DNA from: Enterocloster alcoholdehydrogenati
Lineage (GTDB): Bacteria; Bacillota; Clostridia; Lachnospirales; Lachnospiraceae
Length of the DNA stretch: 64,000 bases
Assembly (NCBI RefSeq): GCF_013282095.1
Contig: NZ_BLTJ01000002.1
Coordinates: forward strand, 1 to 64,000
Reading direction: 5' to 3'
Shown here piece by piece: positions 33,668-42,063 of this stretch (within the stretch, counting starts at the first letter, position 1; each line of letters opens with the position of its first letter). Below the pieces are notes generated by a model. It searched no databases. It saw only the letters and a program-made list of their open reading frames with translations, and had not been told where the DNA came from. The position numbers and the translations under genes are program-made.

Positions 33668-34566
33668 TATAATGTCACCCCCGAATGTGTTGTAATCACA
33701 TAGTTCAGATCTTTATCAAAGATAATATGGCCGCGGCGATGAGACCAGCATCCCACATTCACTGCAACGCCGATAACGGACGGATGTCTTGCCGCATTTT
33801 CAATATGAACTCCCATCACCGAATATTTTCCGCCCATTCCCTGCGGGCCAAGTCCTATTTTGTTGATTCCATCCTCCAGAAGTTTTTCCATGGAAGCTGC
33901 GCGCTCATTCTCATTGTGGCTGCCAAGGGGCCTCATCAGCGCCTTTTTTGACAAAAGGGCTGCTGTTTCGATGGAAGTCGCAACGCCTACGCCTACTAAA
34001 AGAGGCGGGCAGGCATTCAGGCCATAGGATGTCATCACATCCAGCACAAATTTTGTCACTCCCTCGTATCCGGCCCCCGGCATCAGAACCATTGCTTTTC
34101 CTGGAAGTGTGCAGCCTCCGCCAGCCATATAAGCATAGATCTCACAGGCATCGCTGTTGGGAACAATATCCCAGAACACAGTCGGAGTTCCCTTTCCCAC
34201 GTTCTTTCCTGTGTTATACTCATCAAAAGTTTCAACGCTGTTGTGACGCAGCGGAGCTTCTTTTGTGGCAGTCACAACCGCTTCTTTCAACAGGGCTTCC
34301 AGTTCATCTATCAGCGGAAATTGCGTTCCGCACTTTACCCAAAACTGAAGCACTCCTGTATCCTGACAGCTGGGACGGTTCAAACGCACTGCCAGTTCCT
34401 GATTTTTTTTCATGGTGCTGTAAATAACTTTGGACAGAGGACTGTCCTCTTTTTCCGCCAGCTCATCCAGCTTAGCCGTAATATCATCCGGCAGTTTTTT
34501 TCCAATATGGCTTACAAAATTTGCCATATAGCGGGTAAGCTGATCTGCCTGTTCCTTCCTGTTCAT
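33667..34566 (-). CDS. ttdA: L(+)-tartrate dehydratase alpha subunit
   Basis: 299-residue alpha subunit carrying the [4Fe-4S] cluster. Three cluster cysteines are seen in NRPSCQDTG (about residue 65), AGGGCTLPG (about 183) and [10 protein letters not shown] (about 273). [15 protein letters not shown] and [16 protein letters not shown] are family signatures. The open frame extends upstream to 34908, but AGGAGGT with 8-nt spacing fixes the start at 34566. The overall pattern is closer to TtdA than to fumarase alpha, though a fumarase or other hydroxy-dicarboxylate dehydratase cannot be excluded. It follows a transporter gene by 62 nt. Confidence 0.9.
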   Translation of the reverse strand: MNRKEQADQLTRYMANFVSHIGKKLPDDITAKLDELAEKEDSPLSKVIYSTMKKNQELAVRLNRPSCQDTGVLQFWVKCGTQFPLIDELEALLKEAVVTATKEAPLRHNSVETFDEYNTGKNVGKGTPTVFWDIVPNSDACEIYAYMAGGGCTLPGKAMVLMPGAGYEGVTKFVLDVMTSYGLNACPPLLVGVGVATSIETAALLSKKALMRPLGSHNENERAASMEKLLEDGINKIGLGPQGMGGKYSVMGVHIENAARHPSVIGVAVNVGCWSHRRGHIIFDKDLNYVITTHSGVTL

Positions 34567-34628
34567 TTGTTCAACCTCCTGAATCGTTACGTTTTTTCTA
34601 TCAGAATCAGGACGTTCCGGTTCGTCTC

Positions 34629-35996
34629 CTAATAAGGGAGCGCTCCGGTCAGTCCGAATACTGCAAGGTATATAAGAATGATGATCCATCCATAGTTTTT
34701 CATATACTCTTTCTGGAACTCTACAAAATTCAGTTTCGTCTCTCCGCACAGCATATAAAGCGCCGGAATCACCGGACTGACCAGACGAAACGACTGTCCT
34801 GCCATTGATGCGACGGCTGCCTGAAGCGGCGTAATTCCAAAGGATCCCATGACGTCCTTCATCACTGAGGCAATCCCAAAATAAAAGGCATCCTGAGGCA
34901 GAAAACAAATGGCCGGAGCCGCTATGATGGAGTAAACCGGAGCCATATGGCTGCTTAAAGAGGTGGGAATCATGGCCGCAATGCTGTCAGCAAGCGCTGC
35001 TGCCATCCCGCTTCCCGTAAGTACGCCGGAGAAAACGCCTGCACCCATGGTTACAATCGCCGTAGGAAGAACATCTGCTGCCAGATCTTCCAGCCGGCCG
35101 GAACACAGATCTGCTTTCCTGTAGTTAACAATCAGTGCGATTGCCGAGCTCATCATAAAAATAATGGATCCATGGATTTCACCCTGAATCAAAAGCGCCA
35201 AAGCTGCCAGGGTAAGAACCAGATTAAAAATAAAAAGCCCGGGACGTTTGAGATCAGGATCTTTTTCGCGTATTGCATTCAGCATCTTCTGAATGTGTTC
35301 CTCTGATACATCTGCGTTCTTTTTGCCGGTGTATCCAAGACGTCTGCGCTCCTTAAATCCCAGACGCATAGCTAAAAGGATCACAGCTGCCTGAGCCGCC
35401 AGAAGGCCAGGGAGAAGCTCACGGAACAATTCATTGATCTCGATTCCCTGAGCCGTCGCAGAAGCGATCGTCGGACCGCCCCACGGAAGCATATTCCAGA
35501 TGCCAATGGGTGCAACAATTGTAACAGCCAGATAACTGAGTTTCAGATTCATCTGCTTATACAGACTGATAAACGCCGAAATACAGATGATGATTGTAGT
35601 GGTAGTGTCTCCGTTAAATGCCACCACACTGGATACCATAACGGTGGACAGCAGAACCTTCAGCGGGTCGCCCTTTGCCTTTTTGATAAAAAATTCAGCT
35701 ACCGGATCGAACAGTCCCACACCAAGCATAATATCAAAATACAGAATGGAAAATAAAATTGTGATAGCCGGTGAAATAACTCCCCATGAAATTTTTCCCG
35801 TCTCCGTATTCAGTTTAAAAAAGATGCCCTCCTGAATCCATCCGGCAAGCTCCAGGATATTGCTTCCCATTACCGCAACAGCCACAATACCGAACACAAA
35901 CGGAATCAGAGTCAGTGCCGTGAATACAGACAGTTTTTTAGCTGAGAGCAGAACAATGAACGCGGTAATCATCGCCAGCGCAAGTACAGTTAACAT
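34629..35996 (-). CDS. CitMHS-type organic-acid transporter (probable tartrate/dicarboxylate uptake)
   Basis: 455 residues, about 11-12 TM segments, of the CitMHS branch of the ion transporter superfamily (citrate-Mg/H symporter relatives). Family features: NGDTTTTIIICISAFI (about residue 123), a re-entrant GPTIASATAQG (about 174), and LPQDAFYFGIASV (about 362). AAAGGGGGA precedes the ATG. It is first in an operon with ttdA-ttdB, so tartrate or a related hydroxy-dicarboxylate is the likely cargo. E. coli uses an unrelated-looking DASS carrier (TtdT) for this job. An AraC gene lies upstream on the same strand. Confidence 0.85.
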   Translation of the reverse strand: MLTVLALAMITAFIVLLSAKKLSVFTALTLIPFVFGIVAVAVMGSNILELAGWIQEGIFFKLNTETGKISWGVISPAITILFSILYFDIMLGVGLFDPVAEFFIKKAKGDPLKVLLSTVMVSSVVAFNGDTTTTIIICISAFISLYKQMNLKLSYLAVTIVAPIGIWNMLPWGGPTIASATAQGIEINELFRELLPGLLAAQAAVILLAMRLGFKERRRLGYTGKKNADVSEEHIQKMLNAIREKDPDLKRPGLFIFNLVLTLAALALLIQGEIHGSIIFMMSSAIALIVNYRKADLCSGRLEDLAADVLPTAIVTMGAGVFSGVLTGSGMAAALADSIAAMIPTSLSSHMAPVYSIIAAPAICFLPQDAFYFGIASVMKDVMGSFGITPLQAAVASMAGQSFRLVSPVIPALYMLCGETKLNFVEFQKEYMKNYGWIIILIYLAVFGLTGALPY

Positions 35997-35999
35997 ACA

Positions 36000-36223
36000 T
36001 ATTTCCCCCTTTGTACATTTTATCTCTCATTGATTCAGGCAAGCATTTTAATCCTGTCGTTTTGTTTTGATTTTCCTTGCCCTTGATGGTTAAATATTAC
36101 CATTTCACCAAAAATATCACTATCCGTTTCTCTATCTCTTTCCCACAGATTTTGCACTGTCAGTACGCCATATGGTATTGCACAGGGAAAAATACATTAA
36201 AAAATGAACCGGTTCTTTCAAAG
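36000..36223. other. Intergenic region upstream of the tartrate operon
   Basis: A/T-rich leader and promoter region of the transporter gene. No ORF with an SD is seen and no convincing consensus promoter, in keeping with activator-dependent control by the adjacent AraC protein. Confidence 0.45.
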
Positions 36224-36260
36224 AAAAAAGTTCAGGGATTTCCGGCTCCTGAACTTTTTT
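36224..36260. terminator. Terminator after the AraC gene
   Basis: 13-bp perfect stem AAAAAAGTTCAGG (36224-36236) with CCTGAACTTTTTT (36248-36260). Symmetric, so it can act on both strands; it separates araC from the transporter operon. Confidence 0.85.
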
Positions 36261-36367
36261 CTCATCTCTTATGCTGTTTTGGCTCCTAAAAAAATGGAAT
36301 GTGGTGATTTTTTAGATTAGAAGGTTTCCTGCATTTTTATTTTTATCCCCATCGTATCACAGCGTTT

Positions 36368-37447
36368 TCATCTCTCCGTCTCCCATGAATCAATTTCCCG
36401 GCTGAGCTTATCCGCTTCAGATATAAATGCCCCCGCAAGCTGATGCAGCCGGAGGATATGCTCCCTGGCTGCATCACAGGCAGGACCCATGTGGCTCCCG
36501 CAGGATTCTCTTTCCTTTTTTTCCCGGTACTGTTCCAGCTTTCTGCACACATAAGGATCATCTGCTGAAATAAAAGTTTTTTTAAACTCCAGGTCACTGA
36601 GCGCATGATCCGCACTGAGTTGGCGGCGATATTCGGTCGGAGATTTATGGAAGCTTTCTTTAAAGGCTGCATTGAATGATTTTAAATCCGCAAAGCCATG
36701 TTCCATGGCAATATCAAGAATCTTTGCATCGCTCCGGCTCAGTGCGCGCGTTGCCTCTCTGAGACGGATTCTTGTCAGGTAGTCATAAAAATTAATCCCC
36801 AGATATGTTTTAAAAAGCTGAGAAACATAGCTGGGATTATATCCGCTCTCCTTTGCAAGCATATCCAGTCCAATTCTTCTGCAGTAATTTCTATTGATAT
36901 ACCGAATCATCCTATCAATTGCATCCAATTTTTTCTGGCTGAGATGAAATGCCGCCGACTGAATCCTTTTCGGCGGAAATTCCGAGATAAGCAGATACAT
37001 AAGATTATAAAAAGAATGGTCAAACAGCAGCTTCTGCTGCGAATTTTCCCCTCTGGCGCCAAACATCATATCCGCCAGATTTTTCCGCATCAACCGGAAT
37101 ATCTCACCCTGTCTCGTTGCAGGATCTGAGCAAAGCTGGAAATGAAGATACTCTGCATCCTCATAATAATCCTTTAAAAACGCCGGATTTACATGAAGCA
37201 CCATGGCGATGCTCCCCGACTCCCTTGAAAATGTTGCGTGACCGCTGTTTGAATTGATCAGAATCAGGTCGTCCTCCTGAAGGATCCGGTTTACGTTCTC
37301 TGAGCATACCTCGATTTCTCCCTTCAGCACAAGCAGAAATTCCAGATCCTGATGCCAGTTGTAATGATAGGAGCCGATGCGGTAAACAGACTGATCCGTC
37401 TCAATGTTTATATTCTTTCTGCTGTAATTGTAATGAAGCTGCTCCAT
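36368..37447 (-). CDS. AraC-family transcriptional regulator
   Basis: About 359 residues. N-terminal cupin-like sensor (about 1-150) with HQDLEFLLVLKGEIEV typical of AraC effector domains, then a double helix-turn-helix domain (about 175-275) with LAKESGYNPSYVSQLFK and the ILDIAMEHGFADLKSFNAAFKESFHKSPTEYRR signature. An unusual ~80-residue charged C-terminal tail (FISADDPYVCRK...SWETER) follows. ATG 37447 after AAAGGTG is preferred; upstream in-frame ATGs exist to 37507. It is upstream of the tartrate transporter on the same strand, so it probably regulates that operon. Confidence 0.88.
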   Translation of the reverse strand: MEQLHYNYSRKNINIETDQSVYRIGSYHYNWHQDLEFLLVLKGEIEVCSENVNRILQEDDLILINSNSGHATFSRESGSIAMVLHVNPAFLKDYYEDAEYLHFQLCSDPATRQGEIFRLMRKNLADMMFGARGENSQQKLLFDHSFYNLMYLLISEFPPKRIQSAAFHLSQKKLDAIDRMIRYINRNYCRRIGLDMLAKESGYNPSYVSQLFKTYLGINFYDYLTRIRLREATRALSRSDAKILDIAMEHGFADLKSFNAAFKESFHKSPTEYRRQLSADHALSDLEFKKTFISADDPYVCRKLEQYREKKERESCGSHMGPACDAAREHILRLHQLAGAFISEADKLSREIDSWETER

Positions 37448-37553
37448 GGCTTTTCTCACACCTTTCATCATGATAACCCACAAAATCGCGTGTATTTGGG
37501 AATCCATACCAAATCAGCGCCGATACTGCAGATCATTGCCCCTTTACAGGATA

Positions 37554-37871
37554 TCATTTCGGCATTTTACTGTTTATAACATCTGTTCCCCATTTTGAAA
37601 GCAAAATAAGGATAGGTTTTAACGATTTTCCTAAATCTGTTAAAGAATATTCAACTCTGGGAGGAACTTCATTATATTGGATCCTTAACACTATATTATT
37701 TTCTTCCAATTCCCGTAAACTTTTAGCAAGCGCATTATTGGAAATACCGGGAAGTTTTCTTTTTAATTCATTAAAACGTATTATTTCTGCCTGGCATAAA
37801 CACCATAAAATATGCATCTGCCATTTTCCGGTTAAGAGATCCAGCGCATATTCTACTGAACAATCCTTCAT
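37554..37871 (-). CDS. HxlR-family transcriptional regulator
   Basis: 105-residue winged-helix regulator of the HxlR/YodB type. The conserved N-terminal Cys (residue 4, in MKDCSVEYALDLLTGKW) is the redox or electrophile sensor in related proteins. The recognition region is LPGISNNALAKSLRELEENNIV, and the wing is VEYSLTDLGKSL. Divergent from a radical SAM gene, with a perfect 29-bp palindrome between them (37898-37926). The AT-rich composition is shared with that gene, suggesting joint acquisition. Confidence 0.92.
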   Translation of the reverse strand: MKDCSVEYALDLLTGKWQMHILWCLCQAEIIRFNELKRKLPGISNNALAKSLRELEENNIVLRIQYNEVPPRVEYSLTDLGKSLKPILILLSKWGTDVINSKMPK

Positions 37872-37897
37872 TTTATTTTTCCTTCTTCCGTATGGTT

Positions 37898-37926
37898 AAT
37901 TATTTTTAACCAAGTTAAAAATAATT
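37898..37926. promoter_or_regulatory. 29-bp palindrome, probable HxlR operator
   Basis: Perfect 13-bp arms: AATTATTTTTAAC (37898-37910) and GTTAAAAATAATT (37914-37926), with a CAA spacer. It lies 6 bp before the -35 of the radical SAM promoter and within the leader of hxlR, as expected for a dimeric repressor controlling both genes. Confidence 0.8.
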
Positions 37927-37932
37927 GCGTAC

Positions 37933-37960
37933 TTGTTAATTGAAATTGCTGTAATATAAT
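37933..37960 (+). promoter_or_regulatory. Promoter of the radical SAM gene
   Basis: -35 TTGTTA (37933-37938), 16-bp spacer, perfect -10 TATAAT (37955-37960). Directly follows the palindrome. Confidence 0.75.
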
Positions 37961-38000
37961 TATACAAGAAAAATCCCAAAACACAAGAGAGGTAAGATTT

Positions 38001-38941
38001 ATGCACTATACAGAACCAATCATGAGACCCCCATGCGAAGGATATTCTATTTTAATTGAAGCTACTGCTGGATGTTCCCATAATAAATGTACCTTCTGCA
38101 GCGCTTACAAAGAAACCTGTTTTCGGATCGCTCCAATGGAGCAGATCCGGCAAGATATTGTAGAAGCAGGGCGATTTGCCACCTTCATGCAAACTCCACG
38201 TTATCTGGACGCAACAACAAATTATGTTTTAAGCTCTGCCGGAACAAAACATAATGAAAGGGGGTTTTTGCTCAGCGGGGACGCTTTTGCCATGAGTTTT
38301 AAAGATTTAAAGCAGATTGCGTTATGGATTCATGAATATATTCCTTCCACTAAAGTAATTACCGCTTTTACAACCGTAAACGATATCAGAAGAAAAACTT
38401 TAGAGGAACTGAAAGAGTTAGCTGCTCTCGGCTACAATGATCTTTATGTAGGAACGGAAACTGGAAGCCCTGATATTTTAGCATGGATAAAAAAGGGACA
38501 TACTCTGCAAGATGCACTTGAGCAGTTACATAGATTAGAAAATACTTCTATTCGTTATTCGATACAGTATATCACTGGATTGGCCGGTTCAGGAAACGGT
38601 GTTAAAAATGCTGTCGAAAGCGCCGAATTCTTTAACCAGATTCATCCATATATGATCGGCTCATCTTCACTCACTATCTTCCCTGATACGGAGTTGGGAA
38701 ACGCCTTTGCACATGGCACATTCACGGAAGCTTCGGAATTAGAACGGATAGAAGAAATGAGAGTATTGATCGATCATATAAAAATTAACACATTTTTTCA
38801 AGCCAGCATATTTCATCCATGATTCCGGTCGTTGGTTTGTTACCAAACGATAAGGAACGCCTATTATCGAATTTAGACCGTGTGATTGCTGAACTAAAAT
38901 CCATGAAAATGCTGCCTAAATATGAACGAAATATTGTATAA
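38001..38941 (+). pseudogene. Radical SAM protein, interrupted by a single frameshift near 38807
   Basis: The open frame 38001-38822 encodes 273 residues with the radical SAM motif CSHNKCTFCSAYKE (about residues 30-43) and GTETGSPDILAWIKKGHT (about 151-168). Its end (FFQASIFHP stop) is abnormal. In another frame the sequence continues as HISSMIPVVGLLPNDKERLL and on to a stop at 38939-38941, which restores the family-like C-terminus. Adding one C after AGC near 38807 joins the two frames cleanly, so a single-base deletion (or sequencing error) is present. Function unknown. GAGAGGTAAG precedes the ATG; divergent from hxlR. Confidence 0.8.
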
Positions 38942-39118
38942 GAATGGCTGTGCAGACATTGCAGACTTGAAAAAGAGAGTATCCCAGAGTCTGCGTAAAT
39001 CCCTAAACAATCTTCTATCATTCTAAATGATCTTTTCGGAATGGATATGAGCTGTTTTACCAATTTTTCCGGTAAAATCATTCATTTTCTTCAATCCGTT
39101 TTAACAGCCAGAATACGC

Positions 39119-39154
39119 AAAAAACGCTGGAAACCGCATGATTCCAGCGTTTTT
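39119..39154 (-). terminator. Terminator of rpsB-tsf
   Basis: 13-bp stem AAAAACGCTGGAA (39120-39132) with TTCCAGCGTTTTT (39142-39154), ending in T-rich sequence on the minus strand, 23 nt past the tsf stop. It closes the operon before where pyrH would normally follow. Confidence 0.88.
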
Positions 39155-39176
39155 AATGTCTCTGTAAAATTCGGGA

Positions 39177-40115
39177 TTACTGTCCCATCTGCTTTGCAAC
39201 TTCCTCAGCAAAGTTCTCTTCCTTCTTCTCAAGGCCTTCACCTGTCTCGAAACGAACGAACTTTTTGATCTTAACATCAGCGTTATTCGCCTTTGCCACA
39301 GCTGCAACGTACTGAGCTACGCTTTGCTTTCCATCTTCAGCCTTTACATAAACCTGATCTAAAAGACAGAACTCCTTTAACTCTTTGTTGATACGTCCCT
39401 GGATCATTCCCTCGATTACCTTCTCAGGCTTGGAAGCTTCCTTGGGATCGTTCTGGATCTGAGCCATCAGGATGGACTTCTCATGCTCAATGAAAGCCTC
39501 ATCAACTTCATCTCTGCTGGTGAACTGAGGCTTTAAGGCAGCTGCCTGCATAGCCACGTTTCTTGCCATCTCTTTGATCGCGTCATTTACAACGTTGGTC
39601 TCAACGTCAACCAGAACGCCGATTTTTCCGCCTGCATGGATGTAGGATGCTACGAAACCGTTCTCCTCTGTAAGCTTCTCAAAACGGCGGATGTTCATGT
39701 TCTCGCCGATGATAGAAATCTGGGAGGATAAAGCTTCCTTAACAGTCAGGGTCTCATCCTTAGCCCACTTCTCAGCCATAAAGCTGTCCATGTCAGCTGC
39801 GGAAGAAGCCAGAGCCTGCGCTGCTACGTCTGCAACGTATGCCTGGAATGTAGCATTCTTTGCAACGAAGTCAGTCTCAGCATTAACCTCTACTACCACT
39901 GCTGTTTTCTCATCAGCAGTCAGTAATGTATCTACGATACCCTCAGCTGCAATACGGCCGGCCTTTTTAGCTGCGCCTGCAAGTCCCTTTTCTCTTAAGA
40001 ACTCAACAGCCTTTTCCATATCGCCGTCTGTAGCTGCAAGAGCTTTCTTGCAGTCCATCATTCCGGCACCGGTCATTTCTCTTAACTCTTTTACCATTCC
40101 TGCGGTTACTGCCAT
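39177..40115 (-). CDS. tsf: Translation elongation factor Ts
   Basis: 312-residue EF-Ts, the nucleotide exchange factor for EF-Tu. The N-terminal UBA-like domain has VKELREMTGAGMMDCKKAL (about residues 8-26) and the family signature EFLREKGLAGAAKKAGRIAAEG. Two dimerisation subdomains follow (VEVNAETDFVAKN). Start at ATG 40115, where GGAGG lies 8 nt upstream; the frame opens earlier at 40130. It lies 30 nt after rpsB. Confidence 0.97.
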   Translation of the reverse strand: MAVTAGMVKELREMTGAGMMDCKKALAATDGDMEKAVEFLREKGLAGAAKKAGRIAAEGIVDTLLTADEKTAVVVEVNAETDFVAKNATFQAYVADVAAQALASSAADMDSFMAEKWAKDETLTVKEALSSQISIIGENMNIRRFEKLTEENGFVASYIHAGGKIGVLVDVETNVVNDAIKEMARNVAMQAAALKPQFTSRDEVDEAFIEHEKSILMAQIQNDPKEASKPEKVIEGMIQGRINKELKEFCLLDQVYVKAEDGKQSVAQYVAAVAKANNADVKIKKFVRFETGEGLEKKEENFAEEVAKQMGQ

Positions 40116-40145
40116 TTTGTCATCCTCCAATTTTAAAAGTTTTAA

Positions 40146-40898
40146 TTACGCCTCTGCACCCTCTGCTTCAAATGCGTCTACAGGTACTTCGATCTCCATT
40201 GCGCCCTCTAAAACTTCGCCCTGCTTTGCCTCGATCACAGCGTCAGCCATCTTGGAAACGATCAGCTTAACGGCTCTGATCGCATCGTCATTGCCGGGGA
40301 TTACATAATCCAACTCTTCAGGATCGCAGTTTGTATCAACAATACCTAACAGAGTGATTCCCAGTGTATGAGCCTCCTGAATACAGATGTGCTCCTTCTT
40401 GGGATCTACTACAAAGATTGCATCCGGGAGCTTCTTCATATCTTTGATGCCGCCCAGGTTCTTCTCTAACTTGTCCCATTCCTTCTTTAACTCGATTACT
40501 TCTTTCTTAGGAAGAACATCAAAGGTACCGTCCTGAGACATAGCCTCAATCTCTTTCAGTCTTGCAATACGGCTCTGGATGGTCTTGAAGTTAGTCAGCA
40601 TACCGCCTAACCATCTCTCATTTACATAGTACATACCGCAGCGCTCTGCCTCAGCCTTGATAGCCTCCTGAGCCTGCTTCTTAGTACCAACGAACAGGAT
40701 GGTGCCGCCCTCAGCTGCGATATCAGATACAGCCTTGTAAGCCTCATCTACCTTGCCTACAGACTTCTGTAAGTCGATAATGTAGATACCATTTCTCTCG
40801 GTGTAGATGTATGGAGCCATCTTGGGGTTCCATCTTCTTGTCTGGTGACCGAAGTGTACACCAGCTTCCAGTAACTGCTTCATAGAAATTACGCTCAT
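40146..40898 (-). CDS. rpsB: 30S ribosomal protein S2
   Basis: 250-residue S2. [22 protein letters not shown] is the N-terminal S2 signature. The coiled-coil insert (about residues 105-155) and the C-terminal signature [21 protein letters not shown] (about 197) are present. GGAGG 8 nt before ATG 40898 decides the start; the open frame runs upstream to 40940. The acidic tail [13 protein letters not shown] is typical of clostridial S2. Confidence 0.98.
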   Translation of the reverse strand: MSVISMKQLLEAGVHFGHQTRRWNPKMAPYIYTERNGIYIIDLQKSVGKVDEAYKAVSDIAAEGGTILFVGTKKQAQEAIKAEAERCGMYYVNERWLGGMLTNFKTIQSRIARLKEIEAMSQDGTFDVLPKKEVIELKKEWDKLEKNLGGIKDMKKLPDAIFVVDPKKEHICIQEAHTLGITLLGIVDTNCDPEELDYVIPGNDDAIRAVKLIVSKMADAVIEAKQGEVLEGAMEIEVPVDAFEAEGAEA

Positions 40899-41038
40899 GT
40901 TCTTTACCTCCATTTGGTTTTTAGCCGGGCCGCTGAGCATGGGCCCCGCATCGTCCGCCTGCTTCTTTTGCTTCCCGGAAGACCTGTTTTATGTACAGGC
41001 ACCTTTCCGTAGAATCCACAGACGTGTTTTTTGTCAGC
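40899..41038 (-). promoter_or_regulatory. Structured 5' leader of rpsB
   Basis: About 140 nt between the predicted transcription start and the ATG. Short hairpins are visible, including CCTGT..ACAGG and CTTCC..GGAAG. The length and position fit an S2 autoregulatory leader, but no named motif was matched. Confidence 0.35.
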
Positions 41039-41044
41039 CTTACA

Positions 41045-41073
41045 AATATATCATAAAAAAAGACAGGTTGCAA
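41045..41073 (-). promoter_or_regulatory. Promoter of rpsB-tsf
   Basis: Minus strand: -35 TTGCAA (41068-41073), 17-bp spacer, -10 TATATT (41045-41050). Confidence 0.8.
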
Positions 41074-41142
41074 GTATTTTTTGCAATCTGCCTTTTCCCT
41101 GACGCTTATCCCTTTGCCTTTTAATATAAAGACGCTCTGAAA

Positions 41143-41931
41143 CTACTTTAAATTTGCATTGGAAACCTTTATGGTTTTCAGTTCGTCAAATACTACGTCA
41201 TTGAGAACCTTAATGTAGGTTCCCTTCATACCGGAGGAACGGGATTCAATGACGCCGGCGCTTTCAAACTTACGCAGAGCGTTTACAATAACAGAACGGG
41301 TGATTCCCACACGGTCAGCGATTTTGCTGGCCACAAGGATCCCCTCATTTCCATTGAGTTCCTCAAAAATATGAATAATCGCCTCCAACTCCGAAAAAGA
41401 GAGCGTGCTGATCGCAGATTTTACAATCTGGACTTTTCTGGTCTCCTCAGCATTCTCCTCGTTGACGGAACGCATCATCTCAAGGCCCACCACTGTGGTG
41501 CCGTATTCGCTGAGAATGATATCGTCAATATCATACTGGCTGTCAGATTTATAGATAAACAGTGTTCCCAGACGCTCTCCCGCAATATCAATGGGAGTGA
41601 TAATAGCCTGGTACTTCTTTACGTTCTCCTCCGCGAAACCAAGTGTGGCAAGGTTAACGTTCTCCTTGGTAGATAAAACGCTGAGGAGACGTTCATTCAA
41701 CATCTTATCCACATAGCCGCCCACCTGATCCTCGATCAGTTCTTCAATCTCATCCACTCCCGGCCAGATGCTTACGCCGAGCACCTTGCCCTTTCTGCTG
41801 ATAACAAGGATATTGGATAACAAAATCTCACTCAAAACCTTGCATATGTCATTAAAAACAACCTTATGGGAATTGTTGTTATGCAATAGCTTGTTGATTT
41901 TTCTTGTTTTGTCCAACAATTGAACGCTCAT
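41143..41931 (-). CDS. codY: GTP- and branched-chain-amino-acid-sensing pleiotropic repressor CodY
   Basis: 262 residues. N-terminal GAF domain (1-150) that binds Ile/Leu/Val, a linker helix, and a C-terminal winged helix (about 190-262) with VASKIADRVGITRSVIVNALRKFESAGVIESRSSGMKGTYIK split by the recognition helix (about 203-222). CodY adjusts metabolism, sporulation and competence to nutrient state and is restricted to Firmicutes. It lies between topA and rpsB, as in many clostridia, with its own promoter. The SD is AGGAGG upstream of the ATG. Confidence 0.98.
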   Translation of the reverse strand: MSVQLLDKTRKINKLLHNNNSHKVVFNDICKVLSEILLSNILVISRKGKVLGVSIWPGVDEIEELIEDQVGGYVDKMLNERLLSVLSTKENVNLATLGFAEENVKKYQAIITPIDIAGERLGTLFIYKSDSQYDIDDIILSEYGTTVVGLEMMRSVNEENAEETRKVQIVKSAISTLSFSELEAIIHIFEELNGNEGILVASKIADRVGITRSVIVNALRKFESAGVIESRSSGMKGTYIKVLNDVVFDELKTIKVSNANLK

Positions 41932-41989
41932 AATCGAAACCCTCCTTATCTCAAAGGTATGCTTTATAAAAAGCTTTACTAATAATCAA

Positions 41990-42018
41990 ATTTTAGCACA
42001 ATTTCAAAGCAATAACAA
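41990..42018 (-). promoter_or_regulatory. codY promoter
   Basis: Minus strand: -35 TTGTTA (42013-42018), 17-bp spacer ending TGC, -10 TAAAAT (41990-41995). Confidence 0.75.
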
Positions 42019-42063
42019 GAGTTTTTTGAAGTTTTCGATTATTTTAAGATATTTGTCATTTTT

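Noticed and set aside
34567-34908. 113-codon N-terminal extension of ttdA
   Set aside because: The frame is open, but AGGAGGT with ideal spacing marks ATG 34566, homology begins there, and the extension would read the antisense of the transporter gene end.
38785-39081. 98-codon minus-strand ORF after the radical SAM gene
   Set aside because: It is antisense to the frameshifted C-terminal coding part and has no family match.
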